The position numbers and the translations under genes are program-made. 64,000 nt of DNA, taken from UBA5069 sp964560495 (GTDB lineage: Bacteria > Chloroflexota > Anaerolineae > Caldilineales > Caldilineaceae). Below the pieces are notes generated by a model. That model was given only the letters and a program-made list of their open reading frames with translations. It was not told where the DNA came from and did no database searches. Every line of letters begins with the position of its first letter. The stretch's first letter is position 1. The DNA is taken from positions 51,574 through 115,573 of the forward strand of contig CAZLMM010000012.1 of assembly GCA_964560495.1 (NCBI GenBank), given 5' to 3'. Below are positions 46,501 to 53,965 of this stretch, piece by piece.

Positions 46501-47048
46501 TCGAGCTTCTCAGGGCGGATACCTTTATCCGGCGCTGCTTCTTGATTGGCCCGCCAAATCAGGGGACGCCCCTGGCAACATCAACGCTGTGGCTTCCCTG
46601 GCTGCTTTCCCTTGAGTTGAACCAGGTCGGCTCGACGCCGCCGTGGCTGGCAGCGCGCTGGGCGTTGGGCGAGCTGTCCACCTGGACAGACGGGCCGGAA
46701 GAGTTGCGACCGCAGTCTGGGTTTCTTCAGCGGCTCGGTCGTGTACGTCGTAAACTGACCGCGTCGTACTTCGTGTTGGCTGGTGATGCGTCCTCGTCCC
46801 CTGCGAATCTGGACCTGGCGCAGCGCCTGGCTCGCCAACTGACGCCAGCCGGCGCTGCGCCGGCTGGCGTCTCCGCCGTTGCTCGGGGTGATCTTGTGGC
46901 GCCGTTGGAGAGCATGGTTACCATGGGGAATCATGCTGCGCGCTCCGCAGTGGCCGAGACCTTCATTGCGCCGTGCAATCATCTCGCCTATCTTGATGAT
47001 CCCCAGGCGCAAGGCAAACTCGCCGCATGGATTGCAGCCTCACTCTAA
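43596..47048 (+). CDS. Caspase-domain protein with DUF4384-like and degenerate alpha/beta-hydrolase domains
   Basis: The 1150-residue product starts with a caspase (peptidase C14) domain: LYALLIGVSAYHPAGGV, catalytic His in FYFSGHGSQARD (near 95) and catalytic Cys in VILDCCHSGSGTRR (near 155). The middle region (about 270-640) is beta-rich and includes a DUF4384-like stretch (LHIGLFGFGAGFEVFKLFP). The C-terminal part (about 880-1150) resembles an alpha/beta hydrolase/lipase (IALVAPDFGAESSEL, FAQGMGALLARSLIELL), but the usual GHSMG nucleophile elbow reads AQGMG, with Gly in place of Ser, so it is probably inactive. No signal peptide is seen. Bacterial caspase fusions of this type are suspected players in cell death or defence. 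Confidence 0.82.
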   Translation: MSEPAATLYALLIGVSAYHPAGGVASLRGSANDVVEMQRLLVEKFGAQIGNIVTLVDTQATHAAIKQAIQTHLIDRADGWLATPTNNPPTFLFYFSGHGSQARDLTGQEPDGMDETIVPYDSRTPGVYDIRDWELGQMVERLSAATNNVTVILDCCHSGSGTRRVDQSPVRSCPADLRPQPFYRPFESGQRAISSAGWELGRKHALVAGCRDRELANEMAILDGEREIWRGALSYFLQQEVQKMNVDAPLTCRELVERVRAQVTQRFSTQTPQCEGDVDREFLSGLRPVRDRFFTVVEESAGLFWLDAGIAQGVRTGAIFSVFAPHTRTLADAGEPLARLQVVEERISRSGCRRIGGDEISLLWGRATMVAAGLGSLVRTVHLDISDASLKGSLLRRLAPLPRGDVRVDVSPFVRVVETHAELTVMLRDGQLALLASTGALPPVSAAAGDVESIALALAHVARFLNVMDLKNDAPNSGLAGMATLELQRLVVDAQAQRATSTPIVPQPGGEIVVESGERIVLEMRNRAGQPLHIGLFGFGAGFEVFKLFPRGAGSQEALPAGRAHWFGRSLRRGEQLEVFLPPGVNETRDVYKLIASVEEINFDLLVQGPLGSPITAPKSVIGVAGQAPSALDLLLAQTAGLIGRKDALPPAADVWTTAELVMHTVAPLADATQALVGGQVTQFAAFSISFAPPSGCDGQVRVLTQRQVHYFAGDARALQPPPGLAAFPELFQPLGIGPAGASQGALIEFVLNEAARRCISPETPLLLELGWALAADTAGVIALAWDGATFFPVGRAVGPARSLALEWLQQPDSAGGIEMRSGSKGAPVVRVFLYRLLTARLPDRGLHTVRLLPVGTGPDPESVEIRLAAGRQLAYESVQATAFQAHQRIALVAPDFGAESSELVGWLLSGGAPTYDHVLAFDDETTGVIENAIRLLDALRALRLDKTPGLRVDLFAQGMGALLARSLIELLRADTFIRRCFLIGPPNQGTPLATSTLWLPWLLSLELNQVGSTPPWLAARWALGELSTWTDGPEELRPQSGFLQRLGRVRRKLTASYFVLAGDASSSPANLDLAQRLARQLTPAGAAPAGVSAVARGDLVAPLESMVTMGNHAARSAVAETFIAPCNHLAYLDDPQAQGKLAAWIAASL

Positions 47049-47666
47049 ATGCGCGCTCTCCACGAGCGCCTGCCCGTTGGTCAAGTCGATGAGCGTTCGG
47101 CAGAAGGCTTCCGCTTGAGCGTCTGGCAGGAGTATGCGAAACGTGACATCCGCCCCGAATTCCTCCATCAACACTTGGGCCTCAAATTCGGGCAAGATGC
47201 GCCGCAATGGAGTGATGGCGGTGTATTCGACCACGATGGTGAGCTCCACTTTGGGCACACGTTCCTGGGTGGGCAACGTCTGCAAGGCAAGCTGAACGCC
47301 GCCGCTGTAGGCGCGCACCAGACCGCCTTTTCCCAAGAGAATGCCGCCGAAATAGCGCGTGACAACTGCACAGACGTCGCCCACGTTGCTGTGGAGCAGG
47401 ACGTTGAGCATGGGGCGACCAGCAGTGCCGTGGGGTTCGCCCGCATCGCTCATGCCGATTTGAGCAGTGCTGCCAGGCGGCCCCACCACATAGGCCCAGC
47501 AAGAGTGGCTGGCGTCGGCGAATTCGGCGTTGACTGCGCTGATCAAGGCGCGCGCTTCGGCGACCGAAGGTGCACAGCCGATGGTAGTAATGAATCGGCT
47601 GCGTTGGATTTCCTCTTCCACCCGATGTCTAGCTGCGGGAATGTGATAGCGTTGGCGCGTGGACAT
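47040..47666 (-). CDS. YigZ/IMPACT (UPF0029) family protein
   Basis: The 208-residue product has the family signature EEEIQRSRFITTIGCAPSV, SHSCWAYVVG, DAGEPHGTAGRPMLNVL and VVTRYFGGILLGKGGLVRAY in order, followed by the smaller C-terminal DUF1949-like domain. Relatives include E. coli YigZ and eukaryotic IMPACT, which binds translation regulators; the bacterial role is not settled. It overlaps the end of the caspase gene by nine bases in the opposite direction. Confidence 0.92.
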   Translation of the reverse strand: MSTRQRYHIPAARHRVEEEIQRSRFITTIGCAPSVAEARALISAVNAEFADASHSCWAYVVGPPGSTAQIGMSDAGEPHGTAGRPMLNVLLHSNVGDVCAVVTRYFGGILLGKGGLVRAYSGGVQLALQTLPTQERVPKVELTIVVEYTAITPLRRILPEFEAQVLMEEFGADVTFRILLPDAQAEAFCRTLIDLTNGQALVESAHLE

Positions 47667-47761
47667 GAGAGATGATTGATTGTTCGCTGTGTTGACGGCT
47701 CATGGGTCGTTCGCGACTCGCGACGGGTGGCGACATGGGTGGCCAATCCAGAGACCGATGG

Positions 47762-48859
47762 TCAGGCAACGCGCTGACGGCGTCGGCGTCGCAGCTCCTG
47801 AATGACCGAGAGCGTCAACCCGAGCACAACCAATGGCGTCACGAACACGGCCATGAAGGTGCTGTATCTGGGCAGCGCCTGGTGATGGGTCTCGGCCAGA
47901 AGCAGGTAAAGGAGGTAGGCGGTGTAATAGCCCAAAAAGAGTACGCCCTCCCAGCGCGCCACCACGTTGCCCGTAAAAAAGACGGGAAAGCATGCGATGG
48001 CGACCGCAGTCATGAATGGGATGTCAAATGCCTGAGCGGCTGGCGGGACGGGAATGCCGTCGGGCGCAACCAAGGCCGCTGCACCCAGCACAAAGAGCAG
48101 ATTGAAGAGGTTGCTCCCCACCACGTTGCCGACCGCAATGTCGCGCTCGCCGCGCAACGCCGCCACCAAAGAAGTCGCGATTTCCGGCGCCGAAGTGCCT
48201 ATGGCCACGATGGTGAGACCGATGACAAGCTCGCTGACGCCAAAGGCCAGCGCGATTTCTGTGGCGCTCTCCACCAGCCATCTGGCGCCAAGGAGAATGA
48301 GCAGCAGGCCGACGATCAACATCACCGTTCGCTTGCCGATTGCGCCGGCCGAGCGGACGCGATCGGCGCCAAATTCCGCGGCATATTCCTCTTTCACAGC
48401 CTGGCTTTCTTTGGCCGCGGTACGCACCACCCAGACAAGATAGATGATCAGAATGAGCACGAGGAGCAGGCCATGCCAGCGGCTGATCACGCCGCTGAGC
48501 GACATTATGAGGACGAGAATTGACACGCCGACCATGATGGGTACATCGATTCGCACGAGATGTTGCGCCACTGCCAGAGGAACGATGACGGCGGAGAGAC
48601 CCAAAATGAGGAGGATGTTGGCGATGTTGCTGCCGATGACATTGCCCAGGGCGATTTCCGGCTCACCCTGAAACGCGGCAGCGAGGCTGATAGCCAACTC
48701 AGGGGCGCTCGTGCCAAAGGCGACCACGGTCAGTCCAACGATGATGGCCGGGATGCCTATGTCGCTGGCCAGTCGTGCAGCATTGCGCACGAGTAGTTCT
48801 GCGCCGCCCACGAGCAGCGCAAGCCCCATGATGAAGAAAAGAATCGTCAATCCAGTCAT
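47762..48859 (-). CDS. Na+/Ca2+ exchanger family protein (YrbG-like)
   Basis: The start at 48859 (MTGLTILFF) follows CCGGAAGAACAACCC; earlier frame sequence is not membrane-like. The 365-residue product has ten hydrophobic segments arranged as two inverted halves, each with an alpha-repeat: GLTVVAFGTSAPELAISL (about 43-60) and GLTIVAIGTSAPEIATSL (about 240-258). The acidic residue in each GTSAPE is the ion-binding Glu. Such exchangers trade Ca2+ for Na+ or H+. The four-base overlap (ATGA) with the upstream ADP-ribosylglycohydrolase gene suggests translational coupling. Confidence 0.92.
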   Translation of the reverse strand: MTGLTILFFIMGLALLVGGAELLVRNAARLASDIGIPAIIVGLTVVAFGTSAPELAISLAAAFQGEPEIALGNVIGSNIANILLILGLSAVIVPLAVAQHLVRIDVPIMVGVSILVLIMSLSGVISRWHGLLLVLILIIYLVWVVRTAAKESQAVKEEYAAEFGADRVRSAGAIGKRTVMLIVGLLLILLGARWLVESATEIALAFGVSELVIGLTIVAIGTSAPEIATSLVAALRGERDIAVGNVVGSNLFNLLFVLGAAALVAPDGIPVPPAAQAFDIPFMTAVAIACFPVFFTGNVVARWEGVLFLGYYTAYLLYLLLAETHHQALPRYSTFMAVFVTPLVVLGLTLSVIQELRRRRRQRVA

Positions 48860-49794
48860 GGGTTGTTCTTCCGGGCTGCGGAGTAAAGTTGATCTGTCAG
48901 ATTGCGGAGCTCTTGCACTTGCGCCAGCCGCTGCAACCAACGCGCTGGAATGCCCGCTTCGCCATAGAGCGCCCCGACCACCTGTCCGCAAACGGCGGCT
49001 GTGGTGTCTGCATCGTCACCCAGGTTGGCAGCCTGGAGGATGGCAGACTCGAAGCTATCCGTTTGCCAGACGCACCATAGGGCTGCCTCCAGGCTGGCGA
49101 CCACGTAGCCCGTCCCAGCGATGGCCGCTTCTGTCTTGTGTCGATAATCGCCGCGGGCGATGGCCTGGATCGCCGGCGCACTGAACAGTGCTGGATCGGC
49201 GCCAAAGAGCGCCGTCTCCCGGTCGGCGCCGGCCAGGGCAAAATGGAGAATGTGGGCTAACAGACGACACGCATCCAGGCATTCGAGCGCGGCGTGGGTT
49301 GTGCGAGAACTTTCGACGCTGAAATGTAGCGTTTGCGCATAGTCGTGGTGGTAAAAGAGCGCAATGGGCGCCAGGCGCATGATGGAGCCGTTGCCGGCGC
49401 TGCGTGGGTCGGTGGAACCGCTGAACGGGTTGCCAGTCGTTTTGTAGCGCCGCAGGGCAGACTGGACCGTGTTTCCAATGTCGAAACAGCGCCCGTTGCT
49501 GCTATACGCGCCTGTCTCCCACCAGGCCACGTAGCGTTGCATCTGATCATCGGCGTCGAAGCCCTGGCGCTCGAACAGGCTGGCGGCCAGGCAGAAAGCC
49601 ATCGAAGTGTCGTCGGTCCACTCACCCGCACGCAGGCGAAATGGGCCGCCGCCGACCATGTCTGTGAGCGGCGCAAAGGAACCACGCGCCCGAAACTCCA
49701 CGGTTGCGCCCACGGCGTCTCCAACGGCCAGACCCAACAGACAGCCACGGAAGCGATCCAATTCCACGTCGCTAGAAGATTTGTCAGCAGCCAT
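48856..49794 (-). CDS. ADP-ribosylglycohydrolase family protein
   Basis: The 312-residue product is a DraG/ARH-type enzyme: FRGCLLGLAVGDAVGATVEF at the start, GEWTDDTSMAFCLA with the metal-binding TDDT, GNGSIMRLAPIALFYH, and NLGDDADTTAAVCGQVVGA with the C-terminal DD(A)DT ligands. Two Mg2+ ions hydrolyse ADP-ribose from proteins or small molecules. The domain covers nearly the full length. Its last bases overlap the start of the exchanger gene by four. No ADP-ribosyltransferase partner lies in the window. Confidence 0.93.
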   Translation of the reverse strand: MAADKSSSDVELDRFRGCLLGLAVGDAVGATVEFRARGSFAPLTDMVGGGPFRLRAGEWTDDTSMAFCLAASLFERQGFDADDQMQRYVAWWETGAYSSNGRCFDIGNTVQSALRRYKTTGNPFSGSTDPRSAGNGSIMRLAPIALFYHHDYAQTLHFSVESSRTTHAALECLDACRLLAHILHFALAGADRETALFGADPALFSAPAIQAIARGDYRHKTEAAIAGTGYVVASLEAALWCVWQTDSFESAILQAANLGDDADTTAAVCGQVVGALYGEAGIPARWLQRLAQVQELRNLTDQLYSAARKNNP

Positions 49795-49873
49795 CCTGAC
49801 TCCTGTGGTCGAACCAAGTTTGCCCTATTTGTCCTGGCAAGCGTACATCGCAACGAAAAGTCCTCATAGGAGC

Positions 49874-49887
49874 TTTGAATGCACCCA
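49874..49887. repeat. Solo terminal repeat related to the 30789 element
   Basis: GCTTTGAATGCACCCAAATG is the same as the right end of the MITE-like element at 30913-30930 except for its first bases. No opposite end was found nearby. The remaining part of the gap 49795-50070 has an 8 bp inverted repeat (49956-49963 with 49986-49993) and a promoter, but no gene. Confidence 0.5.
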
Positions 49888-50033
49888 AATGATTTCTCAA
49901 GATGAATTGGTCAATGCACTATGTCACATCAAATTTTTCAAGTGTATCACTGGGAGAACACCAAACCCAATCTTGGCATCCACTGTGGTGTTCTTGCTCC
50001 CGACTTGAAGCAGACCCCTGAACCATGCGTGCG

Positions 50034-50063
50034 TTGACAACACATTGGGCTGCGCGTTACAAT
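50034..50063 (+). promoter_or_regulatory. Strong promoter with transcript start at the ATG (leaderless)
   Basis: TTGACA (50034-50039) and TACAAT (50058-50063) are 18 bases apart. The ATG at 50071 is seven bases after the -10 box, so the message is expected to begin at the start codon or a base away. Confidence 0.7.
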
Positions 50064-50070
50064 CACCACC

Positions 50071-52395
50071 ATGAGCCAGTCTACAGCGCCTTCATCCCAA
50101 TCCACCGCCGAGCCTCCCGCGCCTTTGCGCGCCGTGCTTGCCTATCTTGCCGACGAGAACGATCCACAGCCTGTGGGAGTGCGCGTTGTCGAGCCACCCC
50201 CCCACACCAAACAGGGTGTGCGCGGGAATCTGTACGCGGTTGTCGAACTCACAGGCCAGAAGGCCGACATTGTCGGATTGTCAGAACAAGCGTTGAGCGC
50301 CTTGCAGCGCACCTACTACACAGTCAAGGGCGGTCAGTCGGCGGTTTTGATCGAAGCCTTTCAGCAAGCGCGCCAGGTGGTCGAAGCCTACAATGCCGGA
50401 CACCCGAATGCACCTGTGCGTGCCCATATCGGCTGCGCAGCGCTCTTGCGGCGACGCTTGTTGGTCGCCTGTGATGGCGCGGCGTTCGCCCTGGTGCGTC
50501 AAGGGAGCAAGGTCGAGCTGGCGCCCAGCGACCCCGCAATCGGAGAGCTTGCAGCCGCAGGCGCCCGCGAGCCAGAAGTTCTGCGTTGGGAGCTGGAGGC
50601 AGGCGACGCCGCGTTGCTCGCCGGTCCCGGATGGGGAGATCGGGTGCCCATGCGCACCCTCGCCTCGACCATTGCCTACATTCATCCAACCAACTTGGAG
50701 GACGCCGCTATCGGTCTATTGGAGGCTGGGGCAGGCGTGCAGGCGCCAGGGCTGCTCATCTTCTTTGAAGAGACCACCTCTGCGCCGCCGATGCGACCTG
50801 CGTTTCTTTCTGCGCCCAGCCAACAGCGCGCTGGCGCGCTTGGATTGCCCACAGCGTTGGGTGCAGCCCCGCCCGTCAGCAACCCGCTTCCGTCCACAGC
50901 CGCTCCTCCGCCCCAGCCTGTCGCGCAGAACACAACCCCAGAAAGCGCCGACCAGGCGCAGGACGCAGGGCAAGAGAGCGGGAACGTGACCCCGCCGGTG
51001 AGCGCCTCTCGCACCGGGCAGATGTTGGAAGGCGCGAAAAGTGGGTTGGAGCGTGCTCGAAACCTGGCGCTCGTCATGCTGCCAGAGAAACGGGCCGAGC
51101 GGTCACTGGCGCAGGAGGATGAAGTCCCGTTGTCGGAAGACGCGAACGCCGCGGTCGTTGCTCAGGCGTCCGTTGCGTCCGCTGCAAGCGCGCCGACCTT
51201 TACGCCGCCGCCGCCCAGCCGCGGCGGTCGCGCTCGGCTCTTTGTCGGCATGGCCCTCCTGCTGCTGATCCTGGTTCCAGTCATCGTCCTGGCGGTCTAC
51301 TGGCAGCAGGGGGTGAGTAACCGGGCCGACGCCGAGTCGTTGATCACTCTCGCGCAGGCGCGGGTCGTTGCAGCCCAAGATGCGCTCGACGCTGGCGATC
51401 CGGCTTCTGCGCGCATGGGCTTGAGCGAGGCCAAGGAGTATCTTGAATCCGCCCAAGAGCGAGTGGGGCGCACCGCAGCCATCGACGAGCTGACTCTCAC
51501 GATCGAACGCATCTTGCAGGATGTTGCGCAGGTGCAGCCGCTCTATGGGCTGACATCGCCTCTGGTCGCGTTTCCTGATGGCGCAGGTCCCACTCAGGTG
51601 ATGGTCATCGATCAGAACATCTTCGTGCTTGACCCGGCCCGGCGTCTCGTGGAGCGCTATCAGCTGGATCAATCGCTGGAATTTGTGCCTAATCCTGTGA
51701 GCGATGTCGTGCTGCGAGAAGGCGATGTGATCGATGGTGCGCAGGTTGGCCCCCTGTTGGACATGGCGTGGCAGTCGCCTGTCACCGGCTTTCAGGATCG
51801 CTCGGCCTTGTTGGTGTTGGATGACTCGAACCAGGTCTTTCGCTTCGACCCACGCGTTGATGGCGCCAGCAAGCTCGATCTGGCCGAACAAACGGATTGG
51901 CAGGATGTGCGTCAGATCGAGATGTATCAGGGTCGGCTGTATGCGGCGGATGTGGGCCGGAGTCAGGTCTATCGCTACGAGCCTGGTCAATATGCCGCGC
52001 CGCCAACCGCCTGGTTTGCCCAACCGGTTGACTTGAGCGACATGCGCAACATGCGCATTGATGGGGAAATCTGGTTGTTGTTGGAGAGTGGACAGGTGCT
52101 GCGCTACTTCCAGGGCGAGCAGGTGCCCTTTTCGCTGGACAGCAGCGTGGGACTAATTCAACAAGCCGTGGATTTCGTGGTGGGCGACGCCACCAACCCA
52201 TTCATCTATCTGGCCGACCGCCCTGGCGAGCGGGTGTGGGTTTATGACAAAAATGGCTCCTATGTCCAGCAGTTGGCCGCGGCGGAGGGCGAACCGCTCA
52301 AGGGGTTGAGCGCGCTCTTCATTGAGGATGTGACAGATAATATCTACCTGCTAACGGATCTATCTCTCTACAAGCACCCATTGCCATCCAACTGA
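50071..52395 (+). CDS. Membrane protein with PP2C-like N-terminal domain and propeller-like C-terminus
   Basis: The 774-residue product has an N-terminal domain (about 20-250) whose strand/helix order resembles a PP2C phosphatase: RGNLYAVVELTG, LIEAFQQARQVVEAYN, AHIGCAALLRRRLLVACDG, LEAGDAALLAGPGWGDRV. The aspartates that bind metal in active PP2C enzymes are not evident, so it is probably a non-catalytic relative. A Pro-rich linker follows (about 255-330), then a transmembrane helix (about 392-412) and a coiled coil (about 418-480). The C-terminal part (about 490-774) is a beta-propeller-like repeat domain. The topology would place phosphatase-like and propeller domains on opposite sides of the membrane. 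Confidence 0.65.
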   Translation: MSQSTAPSSQSTAEPPAPLRAVLAYLADENDPQPVGVRVVEPPPHTKQGVRGNLYAVVELTGQKADIVGLSEQALSALQRTYYTVKGGQSAVLIEAFQQARQVVEAYNAGHPNAPVRAHIGCAALLRRRLLVACDGAAFALVRQGSKVELAPSDPAIGELAAAGAREPEVLRWELEAGDAALLAGPGWGDRVPMRTLASTIAYIHPTNLEDAAIGLLEAGAGVQAPGLLIFFEETTSAPPMRPAFLSAPSQQRAGALGLPTALGAAPPVSNPLPSTAAPPPQPVAQNTTPESADQAQDAGQESGNVTPPVSASRTGQMLEGAKSGLERARNLALVMLPEKRAERSLAQEDEVPLSEDANAAVVAQASVASAASAPTFTPPPPSRGGRARLFVGMALLLLILVPVIVLAVYWQQGVSNRADAESLITLAQARVVAAQDALDAGDPASARMGLSEAKEYLESAQERVGRTAAIDELTLTIERILQDVAQVQPLYGLTSPLVAFPDGAGPTQVMVIDQNIFVLDPARRLVERYQLDQSLEFVPNPVSDVVLREGDVIDGAQVGPLLDMAWQSPVTGFQDRSALLVLDDSNQVFRFDPRVDGASKLDLAEQTDWQDVRQIEMYQGRLYAADVGRSQVYRYEPGQYAAPPTAWFAQPVDLSDMRNMRIDGEIWLLLESGQVLRYFQGEQVPFSLDSSVGLIQQAVDFVVGDATNPFIYLADRPGERVWVYDKNGSYVQQLAAAEGEPLKGLSALFIEDVTDNIYLLTDLSLYKHPLPSN

Positions 52396-52462
52396 AACTG
52401 CGGTTGCTTTGAAACCGATAGTTCTCACCTTTAAAGAACTATCGGTTTCAAACAGAGCGAAG
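52395..52462 (+). repeat. 68-bp structured element, copy B
   Basis: It begins at the last base of the preceding stop codon. Arms around 52408-52425 and 52433-52450 form a perfect 18 bp stem with loop. The outer flanks match copy A at 4655-4722 almost completely. The methyltransferase start codon is 12 bases downstream. Confidence 0.75.
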
Positions 52463-52473
52463 AAGAGGTTGAC

Positions 52474-53220
52474 ATGGAACACTATCAAGATGAGACCTAT
52501 GGCGAACGTATCGCTGACATTTATGATGAATTGTACGCCGACTGGGACCCGACTGCCATTGTTGCGCTGAGTCAACTCGCCAATGGAGGACGGGCGCTGG
52601 AACTGGGCATCGGGACTGGCAGAATCGCCCTGCCCTTACAACAAACCGGAATTGAAGTTCATGGCATCGACGCCTCCGAAGCGATGATTGCCAGACTGCG
52701 GAAGAAGCCAGGCGGCCAGAGGATTCCCGTGGCGTCGGGCAACTTCGCTGATGTTGCAGTCGAGGGTCGATTCAACCTGATCTATGTGCTCTTCAACACC
52801 TTCTACGCGCTGTTGACTCAGGATGAGCAATTGCGCTGTATGCGCGGCGTCAGTCAGCATCTTACGCCGCAGGGTGTATTTGTGGTGGAAGCCTTTGTCC
52901 CCGATCTGACCCGTTTCACTGGGCGGCAATCTGTTCGGGCAGTGAAGATCGGCGTGAGCGGCGTGCAGATCGATGTTTCCCAACACGATCCGGTGACGCA
53001 ACAGGTCGTCAGTCAGCACCTGGTTTTCACTGAACAAGGAATGCGTCTCTTTCCTGTGAAGCTGCGTTATGTCTGGCCCTCGGAGTTCGACCTCATGGCG
53101 CGGCTGGCCGGGATGCGGTTGAAGCACAGGTGGGGCGATTGGCAGGGAGGCGCGTTCATCGCGGAGAGTGGGAAACATATTTCGGTCTTTGAGCTTGCTC
53201 CAACGACAAATGACGAGTGA
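52474..53220 (+). CDS. Class I SAM-dependent methyltransferase
   Basis: The 248-residue product has the class I fold. Motif I is GRALELGIGTGRIALPL (about 35-52), motif II VHGIDASEAMIARL, motif III FNLIYVLFNTFYAL and then a region LTPQGVFVVEAFVPDL. The glycine-rich motif I binds SAM. The acceptor substrate is unknown. Its start lies 12 bases after the 68-bp structured element, whose hairpin could therefore affect ribosome access. The ribosome site GAAGAGG is just upstream of the ATG and overlaps the end of the element. Confidence 0.9.
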   Translation: MEHYQDETYGERIADIYDELYADWDPTAIVALSQLANGGRALELGIGTGRIALPLQQTGIEVHGIDASEAMIARLRKKPGGQRIPVASGNFADVAVEGRFNLIYVLFNTFYALLTQDEQLRCMRGVSQHLTPQGVFVVEAFVPDLTRFTGRQSVRAVKIGVSGVQIDVSQHDPVTQQVVSQHLVFTEQGMRLFPVKLRYVWPSEFDLMARLAGMRLKHRWGDWQGGAFIAESGKHISVFELAPTTNDE

Positions 53221-53224
53221 ATTG

Positions 53225-53965
53225 TCAAACTGGCGAGTAATGAACCCCTGTATCCACTTCGATCATCCTGTGCAGCGTCACCCCATCCAGTGAGACCTGG
53301 CATGTGCAGGCATGGAATGCAACACCCATCTGCGCTGCCAGAGTCAACGCGTCGGCAAAGGCCGGATCAGCAACGCGATGCGCACGCACGATGGCGGCGT
53401 CGGGCCTCTGCACGATAAAGACGACCGCCGCCTGTTCGCCGTGCTGCACCCGTTGCGCCAGGTGTTGCAGATGTCGCCTGCCGCGCGCGGTCACTGCGTC
53501 GGGAAAGAGGCCCACGCCTTTTTCCACCAGCGTGGCCGACTTCACTTCCACCCAACAAATGTCTCCTGCGCTGGTGCGCAACTGAAAATCGATCCGGCTG
53601 TTGACGCCGTCGCCCGCCAGATGAGGCAGCGGAACTTCGCGCCGCCAGAGTGGGTAATCGGCAAACGCCGGAAAGAAGCTCCTCCGCAAACCTTGCTCGA
53701 AGAGATTGTTTGGCAGTCGGGTGTCCAGGCTGACGAGCTGGCCCGTTGTGGGGTGTTCCACCAAGAGCAGATCGTAGTGTGTCTTGCGGGCGGGTGACTG
53801 GGCGGAGCGAAGATAGATCGGCGCGCCCGGGAGAAGCAGTTCTCGTAGCCTTCCCGGGTCCGGGCAATGAGCGATCACGATCTCGCCCGTTTCCACCAGC
53901 GCCGCGACCACCCGGAACCGGTTGGGGCGTTCCACAAAGCGGGCGGTCAGCAGCGGTTCATTCAT
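53225..53965 (-). CDS. sfsA: SfsA family protein (sugar fermentation stimulation/DNA-RNA nuclease-like)
   Basis: The start at 53965 (MNEPLLTARFV) gives 246 residues, normal for SfsA. The signature includes RFVERPNRFRVVAAL, HCPDPGRLRELLLPGA, KTHYDLLLVEH and the nuclease-like core GVNSRIDFQL plus WVEVKSATL (PD-(D/E)XK-type, with Asp and the E-x-K pair). A SPDAVTARGRRHL-like segment, FPDAVTARGRRHLQHL, follows. E. coli SfsA stimulates maltose genes and binds DNA; a nuclease activity is inferred from its fold. Its start overlaps the end of the next gene upstream by eight bases. Confidence 0.92.
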   Translation of the reverse strand: MNEPLLTARFVERPNRFRVVAALVETGEIVIAHCPDPGRLRELLLPGAPIYLRSAQSPARKTHYDLLLVEHPTTGQLVSLDTRLPNNLFEQGLRRSFFPAFADYPLWRREVPLPHLAGDGVNSRIDFQLRTSAGDICWVEVKSATLVEKGVGLFPDAVTARGRRHLQHLAQRVQHGEQAAVVFIVQRPDAAIVRAHRVADPAFADALTLAAQMGVAFHACTCQVSLDGVTLHRMIEVDTGVHYSPV

